From Caldifarciminota bacterium (GTDB lineage: Bacteria; Hydrothermota; Hydrothermia; B15-G9): 32,604 nucleotides of DNA. Position 1 is the first letter of the stretch; each line of letters opens with the position of its first letter. Shown here piece by piece: positions 24,871-32,604 of this stretch. Below the pieces are notes generated by a model that had not been told where the DNA came from, searched no databases, and worked only from the letters and a program-made list of their open reading frames with translations. Position numbers and translations under genes: made by a program. The stretch is taken from contig JALVZN010000074.1 of NCBI GenBank assembly GCA_027037615.1, positions 1 through 32,604 on the forward strand. Reading direction: 5' to 3'.

Positions 24871-26313
24871 ATGAAGGTGAAAAATTTAATCCTTTTGATA
24901 GCGATAAGCCTTTTCGTAGGGTGCAAAAACAGGCAAGGGAAGGAGGGAGCTGTTCGGATATCGCCCTCCATCGAGGAGCGCGTGTTGCTGAACGATGTTT
25001 TTGTCTCAGAAGCGACAATAGTCCAGGATCTGGATGGAAACCTGTATCTCCTCCTCAAAAAGATCAACTCCATCGAGTGCTACCGGATAGTAACCGAAAG
25101 GGACAGCATCAATCTCAAATTCCTGTGGAAACACGAGGGGCTTTCCGTAATCCCGCTTATCAACTATCAATCGCCCGATGCGAGAACCAATTACATCGTG
25201 GCTCTGCCATCCGCAAATCCTGTAAAAAGGATGAGGGATGGGGACACCACATTTAAAGTCAGAGTCTATTCCCTCAAACTGGAGACAGGCGAAATCGTTG
25301 ACAGTGCATTTTACATTTCAACAAGCGGAGCTATGCCCATAAAAGACTTGTGGTTACAAAGAAATTGGCTGCTCATCCCTGACAGGAATGTACACATAGA
25401 CATCCGGCTGCCATCTAAATATGTGATATTTCAGATCGATAAAAACGGGAGATTTAAAAAGCGGCTCGATGTGCCATTCGGAGGACAAATTGTTTCCGTT
25501 GCAATTGTAGGCGACAAATACGCGCTTGTAAGCACTGCACTTCTTGGGAACCTCGTTCGGACAAAAATCTCAGGTGTGTCCGATTGGTTTACAGGCGTAT
25601 TTTTGATTTCTCTGGACGATGGGAAAATCCTTGACCATTTAGTGGTGCATTCCGGAACTTACGGTGATTCTCGCATATACCCCACATCTTCGGATTCCGA
25701 ATGGGTGATCTACGACAGGTGTTATTTCTGCGAGCGATGCGGTGCCACAATTTATAAGGTCAGAATTGCCCCTCTCAGAATTGTTAACTCCATCTCTTTC
25801 GACGAAGGTGTGTCCGTTGGACGGCCTTTCAGGTTCAAAGGCAAACTCTTATATCCCTCGTTCCTGATAAATTCAAAGAAACTTCTCTTGCTGGACGAAA
25901 ACCTGAAGATATTCAGGGAGATCCCCCGCCCTAAATACGAATATGACTCCGTGTATGTTATGCATTACACATCGCTTAAGAGCAGGAGAGGCACGGATGT
26001 TTCTGTCAACGCCGTTCAAATAACTGGCAATGAATATCCGGCCATTGTTGTGGAATTTGACAAGAAAGGGCAAATTGTGAGAGATCCATCACATGCTGGA
26101 GGCCGGGATGTTGAGGGAAAACTCCAGAATGTGCCCGAAGTGTTTGTTTATCTTCCACCCTACGATAGGCTAAACGGGCGGGCTGTTCTGGACAAAAAGG
26201 GAGCATTCCCGGCTAATGTTCCCGGAATCAAAGACAGGCTGGTTGTCTTCTCTCCCATGCAATATAACAAGCTGGTGCTGCGTGAGTTAAAGATTTTCGA
26301 TAAAAGCAGATGA
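24871..26313 (+). CDS. Lipoprotein with propeller-like repeats, first gene of the sensor operon
   Basis: A 480-residue lipoprotein: the signal peptide ends in a lipobox LFVGC with Cys18 as the lipidated residue. The mature protein is rich in beta strands with recurring aromatic/Asp motifs (VQDLDGNLYLLLKK, VFLISLDDGKILDHL, LLLLDENLKIFREI) that look like propeller blades. A Cys cluster YFCERCG lies near residue 290 and could bind metal or form disulfides. It is 16 bases upstream of the histidine kinase, whose extracytoplasmic part is also propeller-like, so it may present the signal to the kinase (inference). No named family is recognised. Confidence 0.85.
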   Translation: MKVKNLILLIAISLFVGCKNRQGKEGAVRISPSIEERVLLNDVFVSEATIVQDLDGNLYLLLKKINSIECYRIVTERDSINLKFLWKHEGLSVIPLINYQSPDARTNYIVALPSANPVKRMRDGDTTFKVRVYSLKLETGEIVDSAFYISTSGAMPIKDLWLQRNWLLIPDRNVHIDIRLPSKYVIFQIDKNGRFKKRLDVPFGGQIVSVAIVGDKYALVSTALLGNLVRTKISGVSDWFTGVFLISLDDGKILDHLVVHSGTYGDSRIYPTSSDSEWVIYDRCYFCERCGATIYKVRIAPLRIVNSISFDEGVSVGRPFRFKGKLLYPSFLINSKKLLLLDENLKIFREIPRPKYEYDSVYVMHYTSLKSRRGTDVSVNAVQITGNEYPAIVVEFDKKGQIVRDPSHAGGRDVEGKLQNVPEVFVYLPPYDRLNGRAVLDKKGAFPANVPGIKDRLVVFSPMQYNKLVLRELKIFDKSR

Positions 26314-26329
26314 ACTAAGGGAGGGCAAA

Positions 26330-28693
26330 ATGGTGTGGATTTTGACATTGACCCTGTTATCGTGGACGCCCTTCGGCGTCAAGATGTTCAATTTGAGTGA
26401 CCCGCCAATCGGCGTATTCAGGACCGAAAATCACATGTATGTCGTCTCGCACAACGGCACAGTTTACAAAATATCTTTCAAACCAGACATAACTGATTTT
26501 GCGGAAATTTCGGACTCTTTCAAACTGCCGCTCACGAAAATCGTTCCCGGACGGAGGGGTAAAAGCGGCAATTTTAAGGTCCACAACATCGTTTACTGGC
26601 GCAAACGGCTCGTGGTTCTGACCGATTACGGCGTCTATGTCTCGGACACAGGTGAGGATTTCCGAAAATGGAAACCGATAACCATGGGCCGCGCGGTGGA
26701 GATAGCGGGGGATTCGGAAAACCTGTTCATTTTGTTTCCTCAAAAAGTGGTCAGGGTCATCGAGCGAAACGGGGAACACTCGATCGAGAATGTCGCGAAA
26801 GTCAACCTAACGGAACCCTGTTTCTCAAGCTTCATCGATGGCACTCTGTTTTTTGAATCATCTGACACGCTGTGCATTGTGAGCGGGGATTCCCTGAAAA
26901 GGTTTGCTTTACCGGAACCGAAGGGGAATGTAGTTAAGTATAATGTGCTCGTAGAATTCATTGTGAGAAAGCATTATCCCGACATCTTCGGAAATGGCAA
27001 GTTTGTTGCAAGGGATAGCTCGTCGGGTTACACGGTGGCTTATATCGGAAGTTATGAGGAGAAGGGGCGTGAAAATCCCAGAGCTTTCAGCCATTATCTG
27101 GTTCTGGATAGCAGCTTCAACGCAGTCGATACCTTTTCCATTCCCGACTTTGAGCATACGGATGTCATTTTCAATGAAGGGTATTTCTGGATAATGGGCA
27201 TAAAATCCATCTTTGGAGGGGCACTTTACGGACTTCGAGGAAATCCACCTGTCCTAAAAGACTCGTTTTCTACAAAACTCATGTCATTAACAGGTATTCC
27301 TTCAGATAAAGGAATCAATTTTGCTACCTATGTGCCAAGTTTTGTGGCCATTTTCCAAAACGAAGCACCTGAACATTTGTATTCATCGTTCATTGAGTTT
27401 CCTGAGATATTCTGGTTCAGCAAGAAACTGCCGTTTCTACACGATGGGCCATCGGATTTTGTCATGTTCAGCAGCTCGTTCAACCCCACTCTCACTTTTG
27501 ACGAGCGCAACAACGGTATTGTCCTCCTCGTGCCACGAATCGATGAGGCGCTCGGTTACGCCGCATCGCTTGTCAGCTGGGCGAAAAGGCATCAGCACAT
27601 CTGGAGCGCGGGGAAGGCGCTCGATAGCCTCGATGCCGCTATGGAAATCTACCGCGTCCTGAAACCCGATACGCTCGCACACCTTTTCAAGCTCAGAGAG
27701 AGCCTTTACCGACAGGTCAAACTCATAAAGTTCGTCAAAACCAACTGGCTCAAGAGCCTGCTTGCGGTCATCTGGGTGCTGACAGTCCTGATGTTCCTGA
27801 GGGCAAAACGGACTTTCCGCAAATTCAGGTATCAATACGCGCCGCTGCCATCTGAGGAGACGATCAAAGGCGTTATGAGGATCCCGATCTTTCACAAGTT
27901 CCCATCGCTCTGGCAGCCGATTGTTGAAAATCATGGCTTTGACTGCGATGTCCTGAAGGATGAAAACCTTTACAAAAACCTCCAGGAGTCGCTCCGCATG
28001 CTTGTGGCAATGGAAAAGGATTTCCGCAATGTGCATCCGCGCTGGGAATCGCTTTTCAAACGGACAAAATGGAATTTGCTCCTGCTCTCAAACATCTTCA
28101 GCCTGCATCGGCTCTGCAGATTGGGCGGCATCTTCAAAAATCTACTGAAGCGTTCGACTGTCAGCCTTCTCAGGCACATCGCAAATGTGAGGAATGAACT
28201 CAAGAGCATGCTTGAGAAGGAGAGAGCCGACATCATTCAGGGCGCTCTGCTCCCGGTTGTGGAGGACATAAGAAAAAACTATGCGGCTCAAGGTGTTATC
28301 GTGAATACGGAGATCACTCAGCAGGCATCTTACGCTTTCTATCCGTCGGAACTCGCGAAATTTCAGTGTTGCTTCAAGGCCATCCTCGAAAACGCCATAG
28401 AATCCTATACCGATGGCAATACGATAAAGAAGATAGACATCAAAGTCAGAGCACTGCCGGATGTGCTGGAAATATCGATCAGAGATTACGGAAAAGGACT
28501 GCCTCCGCAGATGATCTCAAAGATATTTGAACCGGGATTCTCCTACGGCAAACAGGGCAAAGAGCGTGGTTACGGATTGGCCGGATGCGATGAACTCTTC
28601 AGGAAACACGGCGAAATCGAGGTGAAATCGGAGCCCAACAAAGGCACATCGTTTAACATAAAGATCTATTTTCTGCCGAAAAGGAGGCGATAA
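26330..28693 (+). CDS. Membrane histidine kinase with extracytoplasmic propeller-like sensor
   Basis: A 787-residue chain. The N-terminal hydrophobic segment (1-16) leads into a large extracytoplasmic beta-rich region (~20-440; motifs such as NHMYVVSHNGTVYKI and KRLVVLTDYGVYVSD). A short helical stalk (~445-470) and one membrane helix (~474-492, LLAVIWVLTVLMFL) follow. The cytoplasmic HATPase_c domain is complete: N box LENAIESY with Asn688, G1 DYGKGLP (Asp719), F box FEPGFS and G2 GYGLAG. The phospho-acceptor region is not a standard HisKA: the best candidate is His616 in LLRHIANVRNEL. GGAGGG precedes the ATG. Its partner is the activator gene 3 bases downstream. Confidence 0.9.
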   Translation: MVWILTLTLLSWTPFGVKMFNLSDPPIGVFRTENHMYVVSHNGTVYKISFKPDITDFAEISDSFKLPLTKIVPGRRGKSGNFKVHNIVYWRKRLVVLTDYGVYVSDTGEDFRKWKPITMGRAVEIAGDSENLFILFPQKVVRVIERNGEHSIENVAKVNLTEPCFSSFIDGTLFFESSDTLCIVSGDSLKRFALPEPKGNVVKYNVLVEFIVRKHYPDIFGNGKFVARDSSSGYTVAYIGSYEEKGRENPRAFSHYLVLDSSFNAVDTFSIPDFEHTDVIFNEGYFWIMGIKSIFGGALYGLRGNPPVLKDSFSTKLMSLTGIPSDKGINFATYVPSFVAIFQNEAPEHLYSSFIEFPEIFWFSKKLPFLHDGPSDFVMFSSSFNPTLTFDERNNGIVLLVPRIDEALGYAASLVSWAKRHQHIWSAGKALDSLDAAMEIYRVLKPDTLAHLFKLRESLYRQVKLIKFVKTNWLKSLLAVIWVLTVLMFLRAKRTFRKFRYQYAPLPSEETIKGVMRIPIFHKFPSLWQPIVENHGFDCDVLKDENLYKNLQESLRMLVAMEKDFRNVHPRWESLFKRTKWNLLLLSNIFSLHRLCRLGGIFKNLLKRSTVSLLRHIANVRNELKSMLEKERADIIQGALLPVVEDIRKNYAAQGVIVNTEITQQASYAFYPSELAKFQCCFKAILENAIESYTDGNTIKKIDIKVRALPDVLEISIRDYGKGLPPQMISKIFEPGFSYGKQGKERGYGLAGCDELFRKHGEIEVKSEPNKGTSFNIKIYFLPKRRR

Positions 28694-28696
28694 GAC

Positions 28697-30061
28697 ATGT
28701 TCCTCGTGCTCGACGACGAGAATTATGTTGAAAAGGTGTTGAAGAGCGCTTTTCCGAACAGGGAGATCGTGCACACCCGCACATCCAGACAGTTTATAGA
28801 AAAGTTGAAGAGTTTTAAGGACATACGGGCTGCCGTTGTCGATCAATACATCGAACACGGGAGCTATCCGGAATCCGAATTCCTGTCGGATTCGCCGGAA
28901 TATGAAGGCTTCTCCGTCGCCGTAGAGGCCAGAAAATTGCGACCCGATGTCCCTGTTTTCCTTTTGACCAGATTTGCCGAAAGCTCAATCTTCATGAGAG
29001 CATATCAATACGGGATAATCCCGATAGAATTCGTTGACGAAAAGTTGACCGCCAGAATTCTGAGGGAAAGGATATTGAGGACCGACCCTGAGATAACGAG
29101 GGAGCTTGTCAAAGAATATCGAAAATTGGGCTGGGTGGCCGAATCGCCTAAATCCAGAGAGCTGATCTGGGAGATAGAGCACAATTACAAGGATTCCGAT
29201 GAACCGCTTCTGATCACAGGCGAGATCGGGGTCGGCAAGACCCTGCTGGCGAAGATCATCCATAAGCGCTCAAAGAGGGCCAACAGCCCGGTAATGACTT
29301 TTGTGATAAGCGCATACCCCAGAGAAAACCTGTATTACATGCTGTTTGGTGCCGCTCCGCGCGCTTTCACAGGCGTGAAAGGTGGCCCGGGATTGGTCGA
29401 AACGGTGGGAGAAGGCACGCTCATCCTTGACGAGATCGGCGACCTGCCCATCGAAGTCCAGCTCCACTTGCACACTCTCCTTGAGGAGAGAAGGTTCAGG
29501 AGGATGCAGGAGTCCAAAGATAGGATCTTCAAAGGCAGGATTATCGTCCTGACGCACAAAAACTTGAAAAATCTGGTCAAACAAAATCTTTTCAGGGAAG
29601 ACCTGCTGAGCCGAATAAGCGGCCTGCACATCCACATCCCGCCTTTAAGAGAACGGAGAGAGGACATAAGGCCGCTTCTGGAGTTCTATTGCGACGACAT
29701 GGAGTTCACCGACAGGGCTATGGAGCTGCTTGTGAACGAGTATCCATATCCTGCAAATGTGAGGAGCCTCAAGAAGATCTGCCAGTTTTTGAGGCACGAG
29801 AACAAAAACCGATTGGTCACGCTGGACATAGTGATCAAGGCAATCACCCACTATGAACAGGATGAACCCACGCATGAAAATGGCTTAAGCTTTGAGAGGA
29901 TACTGGATTGGATGCTGGAGAACGGTATAACACTGAAAGCATTGAGAGACAGCATCGTGAAGGCAGGCTACGAGAAATTGGGTAAAACATGGAACGAAGA
30001 ATGGGAGAAACTGGGCCTCACCAAAGCCACATTTTACAGGATGCTGAAATCGGATAAATGA
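28697..30061 (+). CDS. Sigma-54-dependent response regulator (NtrC type, AAA+ activator)
   Basis: A 454-residue activator. Residues 1-120 form a diverged receiver with acidic pair Asp6-Asp7, phospho-acceptor candidate Asp49 (VVDQY), Thr91 and possible Lys116. The AAA+ domain spans ~145-385: Walker A GEIGVGKT (175-182), sigma-54-contact loop RAFTGV (222-227) in place of GAFTGA, Walker B LILDE (242-246), and arginine-finger region LFREDLLSRI followed by PPLRERREDIRPLL. The C-terminus (~400-454) is a Fis-like helix-turn-helix ending LGLTKATFYRMLKS. AAGGAGG inside the end of the kinase gene initiates it, so the two are coupled. It is the natural candidate to bind the GTCTCA-N3-TGAGAC palindromes and drive P1-P3. 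Confidence 0.93.
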   Translation: MFLVLDDENYVEKVLKSAFPNREIVHTRTSRQFIEKLKSFKDIRAAVVDQYIEHGSYPESEFLSDSPEYEGFSVAVEARKLRPDVPVFLLTRFAESSIFMRAYQYGIIPIEFVDEKLTARILRERILRTDPEITRELVKEYRKLGWVAESPKSRELIWEIEHNYKDSDEPLLITGEIGVGKTLLAKIIHKRSKRANSPVMTFVISAYPRENLYYMLFGAAPRAFTGVKGGPGLVETVGEGTLILDEIGDLPIEVQLHLHTLLEERRFRRMQESKDRIFKGRIIVLTHKNLKNLVKQNLFREDLLSRISGLHIHIPPLRERREDIRPLLEFYCDDMEFTDRAMELLVNEYPYPANVRSLKKICQFLRHENKNRLVTLDIVIKAITHYEQDEPTHENGLSFERILDWMLENGITLKALRDSIVKAGYEKLGKTWNEEWEKLGLTKATFYRMLKSDK

Positions 30062-30080
30062 GAAATGGGCTTCCTCACGC

Positions 30081-30101
30081 CCCAACTCGGCCGGAATTGG
30101 G
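30081..30101. other. Imperfect inverted repeat upstream of sigma-54 promoter P4
   Basis: CCCAACTCGG and its partner ending ATTGGG form an imperfect stem (CCCAA/TTGGG, one mismatch, then TC/GA) 82 bases before P4. It is either a hairpin after the activator gene or a binding site; no U-run follows on the plus strand. No GTCTCA-type palindrome occurs here. Confidence 0.3.
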
Positions 30102-30183
30102 TGTCGTGGCGAAAAAAAAACAACACCGGATAGCCCTGACCTCATTGCGATCCTGCCATCAAAATCGCTTCTCTACGGGCAAT

Positions 30184-30199
30184 GGGCACGAAAATTGCC
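30184..30199 (+). promoter_or_regulatory. Sigma-54 promoter P4 (kelch and TPR genes)
   Basis: GGGCACGAAAATTGCC has the invariant GG and GC at correct spacing. Predicted start near 30210 leaves about six bases before the kelch ATG at 30216. The bases after the -12 (TTAAAAT) closely match those after P3 (CTAAAAT). Confidence 0.82.
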
Positions 30200-30215
30200 T
30201 TAAAATACCCATGCA

Positions 30216-31397
30216 ATGAAAAACGGAAAGATAGCGATAAGCGTGGCCCTGCTGATATGGGTGGCGGGGCTTTACGGCGAATGGAGCGAGATAAGTCACC
30301 TCAGAGTAAAGCGTTACGGGGCGGCGGCTGTAGTTGATGGCGACAGCGTGCTCGTCATCGGCGGCTTCACAACCGAGCGCCATCGAAACTATCCCACCGC
30401 GAGCGTCGAGGCGCTCAACGACATCGGTGGAGAATGGCATGACGGCGTTGAGCTCCCTGAACCGCTTGCGTTTTCGGGCGTGGCCGTATGGGGTGGAAAA
30501 ATTTTCGTATTCGGAGGGTTCAACAGCAACCGCGTGCCGACTGATGAAATCTACATGTTCGATCCCGACAGCGGATCGTGGCAGGATGTGGGGCCGATGC
30601 CAATGGGACTTGCGGCCTTTTCCGTCGTGAAAATCGACAGCTTCTTCTACCTGCTCGGCGGCGTCACGGTGGGGCGTGCATACAACCCGCTTGTGTTGAG
30701 GTTCTCTCCCACCGATTTCTCGTGGGATACGCTGGTGATCGAAAGCTGGGTGCCGCGCTCATACATGGGCGCCGCCGTCGTAAACGATACCGCTTACCTG
30801 ATGGGTGGCTTTTATTTCGGTCAAGTCAACTGGATTACGGTTTTCGACGGCCAATCGGTCGTCGGCACTTCCTCTATGCCGGAGGAAGTATCCGGCCTGG
30901 CTTCCACAAGCGACATTCTGGGCGAGATATTCGCAGTCGGCGGGTATTACGGACTTCAGGAAACCGACAGGGTGTGGAAACTCAACAGAAACGATTTGAC
31001 ATGGCAGGAGTTACCGCACATCCCGGAGCCGAGAGGGTTCTCATCAGCAGTGGTGTTCGACAACTCACTCGTAGTCATCGGCGGGCGGTGGAGGCGACAC
31101 GCCGTGGAGAATGTTTACGCGCTCTCGCTCAACTCGATCGAAGAAGAGCCGTCAACCGTTGAGCCCGAAAATGTTATCGTAAAAGCGCCCAACCCGCTGC
31201 GCCCATCCGACATGATAATCGTAAATGCACCATCCGATGGCTACCTCAAAATCTATTCGGCGTCAGGCAGGCTCGTGGCCAAACTCCAGATCCAGCAGGG
31301 CAACAACAGGATTCCGGTTGGCAGGCTCAACCTGCCTTCGGGCATCTACATCTACCGTTTTCGCAAAGTGAGCGGAAAATGGTTATTCTTGCATTGA
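30216..31397 (+). CDS. Secreted kelch-repeat propeller protein with sorting tail
   Basis: A 393-residue exported protein: signal peptide MKNGKIAISVALLIWVAGLYG, then about five or six kelch blades recognised by the repeated double-glycine motif (VLVIGGF, IFVFGGF, FYLLGGV, AYLMGGF, IFAVGGY, LVVIGGR) with Trp residues ~20 positions on. The C-terminal ~75 residues are a Por/type-IX-like tail (LKIYSASGRLVAKL, LPSGIYIYRFR). There is no ribosome-binding site, in line with a start point just upstream; a two-codon frame ATG CAA TGA at 30211 overlaps its start. It overlaps the next gene by 19 bases. Confidence 0.9.
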   Translation: MKNGKIAISVALLIWVAGLYGEWSEISHLRVKRYGAAAVVDGDSVLVIGGFTTERHRNYPTASVEALNDIGGEWHDGVELPEPLAFSGVAVWGGKIFVFGGFNSNRVPTDEIYMFDPDSGSWQDVGPMPMGLAAFSVVKIDSFFYLLGGVTVGRAYNPLVLRFSPTDFSWDTLVIESWVPRSYMGAAVVNDTAYLMGGFYFGQVNWITVFDGQSVVGTSSMPEEVSGLASTSDILGEIFAVGGYYGLQETDRVWKLNRNDLTWQELPHIPEPRGFSSAVVFDNSLVVIGGRWRRHAVENVYALSLNSIEEEPSTVEPENVIVKAPNPLRPSDMIIVNAPSDGYLKIYSASGRLVAKLQIQQGNNRIPVGRLNLPSGIYIYRFRKVSGKWLFLH

Positions 31398-32035
31398 TTT
31401 TGACTCTTCCATCCCCAATAGCCCACATGGATTCGCTGTTTTACGACGGGCGATACGCTGAACTCATTGCCTATGCAGACTCGGTTGCCGGATCCGATAC
31501 AGGCCTCGTAAAGCTTGAAGCACTGAAGTTTATGGCGTTTGCGTATGTCGCCCTCGACAGCTCGGACAGAGCGGTTGAGGCCTTCAAAAGGCTGCTCGCC
31601 GTCAATCCCTACTTCAACCTCGACCCGATCTACACATTTCCGGGCGCATACAGGACATTCCAGCGGGCACAATCGGAGCTGAAGATCGAAAATGTGCCGA
31701 GCATGGACTCCATCAAGACCCTGCTCCATGCCATAGATGACCACGAGAGGAAACGGAGGTTGAGGGTCTATTCCCTTGTGATGCCAGGACTTGCTCAGAT
31801 TAGGTATGGCCAGAGGGCGCGCGGCAGACGCATAATGGCCGGGTTCCTGCTATCCGTTGCGGCGTGGGGACTTACAAACTACGCATATCTCCGCTCAAAA
31901 GAGGCCTACATGGAGGCCAGAGAGCCATCATCCATACAAAAAACCTACCGAACCATGGACATCTGGTATAAACTCAGGCTCATCTCAGCCGTTTCCGCAA
32001 TCGGAATTTATGTTTACGCTCAAGTCTCCTTCTGA
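31379..32035 (+). CDS. TPR-like and DUF5683-like membrane protein
   Basis: A 218-residue protein. It has an N-terminal signal-like segment (MVILALILTLPSPIA) and a tetratricopeptide-like helical part (~18-100: LFYDGRYAELIAYADS, FMAFAYVALDSSDRAVEAFKRLLAVNPYF). Then a region of the DUF5683 type follows: VMPGLAQIRYGQRARGRRIM and two membrane helices (~150-175 and ~198-216). It overlaps the kelch gene end by 19 bases, so the two are one transcription unit under P4. The function is unknown; TPR/DUF5683 proteins sit in the envelope of FCB-type bacteria. Confidence 0.82.
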   Translation: MVILALILTLPSPIAHMDSLFYDGRYAELIAYADSVAGSDTGLVKLEALKFMAFAYVALDSSDRAVEAFKRLLAVNPYFNLDPIYTFPGAYRTFQRAQSELKIENVPSMDSIKTLLHAIDDHERKRRLRVYSLVMPGLAQIRYGQRARGRRIMAGFLLSVAAWGLTNYAYLRSKEAYMEAREPSSIQKTYRTMDIWYKLRLISAVSAIGIYVYAQVSF

Positions 32036-32037
32036 TC

Positions 32038-32066
32038 AAAATTTTCACACCTGCGAAAAATTTTCA
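32038..32066. repeat. Pair of AAAATTTTCA repeats upstream of P5
   Basis: AAAATTTTCA at 32038-32047 and 32057-32066, 19 bases apart, 79 bases before P5. The two-turn spacing resembles the tandem palindromes of the other promoters, so it could be a site for a different activator; it may also be chance in AT-rich DNA. Confidence 0.3.
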
Positions 32067-32145
32067 TAGTAATCCCGGCCGCCGACAAACGCTTTCAAAA
32101 TGCAACATATTGGGTAATAGGAACTTATCTCCATACGGAACTGTC

Positions 32146-32161
32146 TGGCACACATCTTGCC
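32146..32161 (+). promoter_or_regulatory. Sigma-54 promoter P5 (carboxypeptidase-regulatory-domain gene)
   Basis: TGGCACACATCTTGCC, full -24/-12 match. Predicted start near 32172, leader of about 29 bases containing AGGAGG. Confidence 0.85.
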
Positions 32162-32200
32162 TCTAATAATGGCGTAAAGAAAAAAAAGGAGGTCAGAGAG

Positions 32201-32604
32201 ATGATCAGGAAAATAGGAGTTCTGATAGCCCTCATGGTTGGAGCCACGATGGCTCAGACAGGCGGGATCTCCGGGCAGGTAACCGATGCTTTGAACGGCA
32301 ATGGGCTGCCCGGAGCCATCGTCAGGTTGTATCAGATCAGGGGACAACACCCAAGACCGGTGGCATGGACAACTACCCTGAACGACGGAAGTTACGAGAT
32401 CATGGGCGTTCCGGACGGTGCCTATTTCGTCAAAGCTCACAAATGGGGCTATCTCGACAGGTTCTATCAGAATGGAACAAGCTACGATGATGCTGACACG
32501 GTGTATGTCACTGATGGGCAGGTTGTTACCGACATCAACATAGCTTTGCCGCCGCGCGACAGCGGGTCAACGGGGAGAGCGGCTATAACGGGATATGTTT
32601 ACGA
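32201..32604 (+). CDS. Secreted protein with carboxypeptidase-regulatory-like repeats, 3' end outside window
   Basis: The frame is open from ATG at 32201 to the window edge (134 codons). The signal peptide is MIRKIGVLIALMVGATMA, cleaved before Gln19. Residues ~22-115 form one CarboxypepD_reg (beta-sandwich) domain: ISGQVTDALNGNGLPGAIVRLY, cited by its core GNGLPGAIVRL, then LNDGSYEIMGVPDGAYFVKA. A second repeat seems to start at the edge (AAITGYVY). AGGAGG lies upstream. Like the other sigma-54 genes here it encodes an exported protein; a sorting tail may lie beyond the window. Confidence 0.88.
   Translation, partial: MIRKIGVLIALMVGATMAQTGGISGQVTDALNGNGLPGAIVRLYQIRGQHPRPVAWTTTLNDGSYEIMGVPDGAYFVKAHKWGYLDRFYQNGTSYDDADTVYVTDGQVVTDINIALPPRDSGSTGRAAITGYVY

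Overview
This window looks like chromosomal DNA of a Gram-negative, uncultured-type bacterium. Outer-membrane beta-barrels, lipoproteins, and large secreted proteins with a Por/type-IX-like C-terminal sorting tail suggest a lineage near the FCB group (for example the WOR-3 or Hydrothermota type of candidate phylum). That placement is inference; there is no rRNA or other marker gene here. No phage, IS element or CRISPR array was seen.

Region 1 (1-4450, minus strand): the 5' part of a ChaN-type gene, then a compact ECF transporter operon (S component, secreted protein with a molybdopterin-oxidoreductase-like fold, fused double ATPase, EcfT). Region 2 (4521-8726, minus): a YtrA-type GntR operon of regulator, ABC ATPase, ABC permease, a DUF4097 domain fused to an outer-membrane barrel, and a small secreted beta protein. 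It starts from a near-consensus sigma-70 promoter that makes a leaderless mRNA and is overlapped by a YtrA-like operator. Region 3 (8808-12538): a DUF2079 membrane protein, a D-cysteine desulfhydrase, tRNA-Lys(CTT) and a small outer-membrane-type protein.

Region 4 (12618-32604) is the exciting part. Five good sigma-54 (-24/-12) promoters drive genes for exported proteins: a zinc-ribbon membrane protein plus a 2561-residue multidomain secreted protein; a 677-residue TolB-like propeller protein; a lipoprotein / histidine kinase / sigma-54 activator operon; a kelch propeller protein plus a TPR/DUF5683-like protein; and a carboxypeptidase-regulatory-domain protein running off the window edge. Two of the control regions are ~205-bp direct repeats carrying three copies of a 15-bp palindrome, GTCTCA-N3-TGAGAC, with conserved spacing. 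One region sits exactly between two divergent sigma-54 promoters, one of which drives the kinase/activator operon itself. The simplest reading is a self-regulated sigma-54 enhancer system controlling secreted surface proteins, with the palindromes as activator sites. An AAA/DUF4143 ATPase gene sits next to one of the repeats.

All assignments are from reading the sequence; family names rest on motif recognition and no database search was run.
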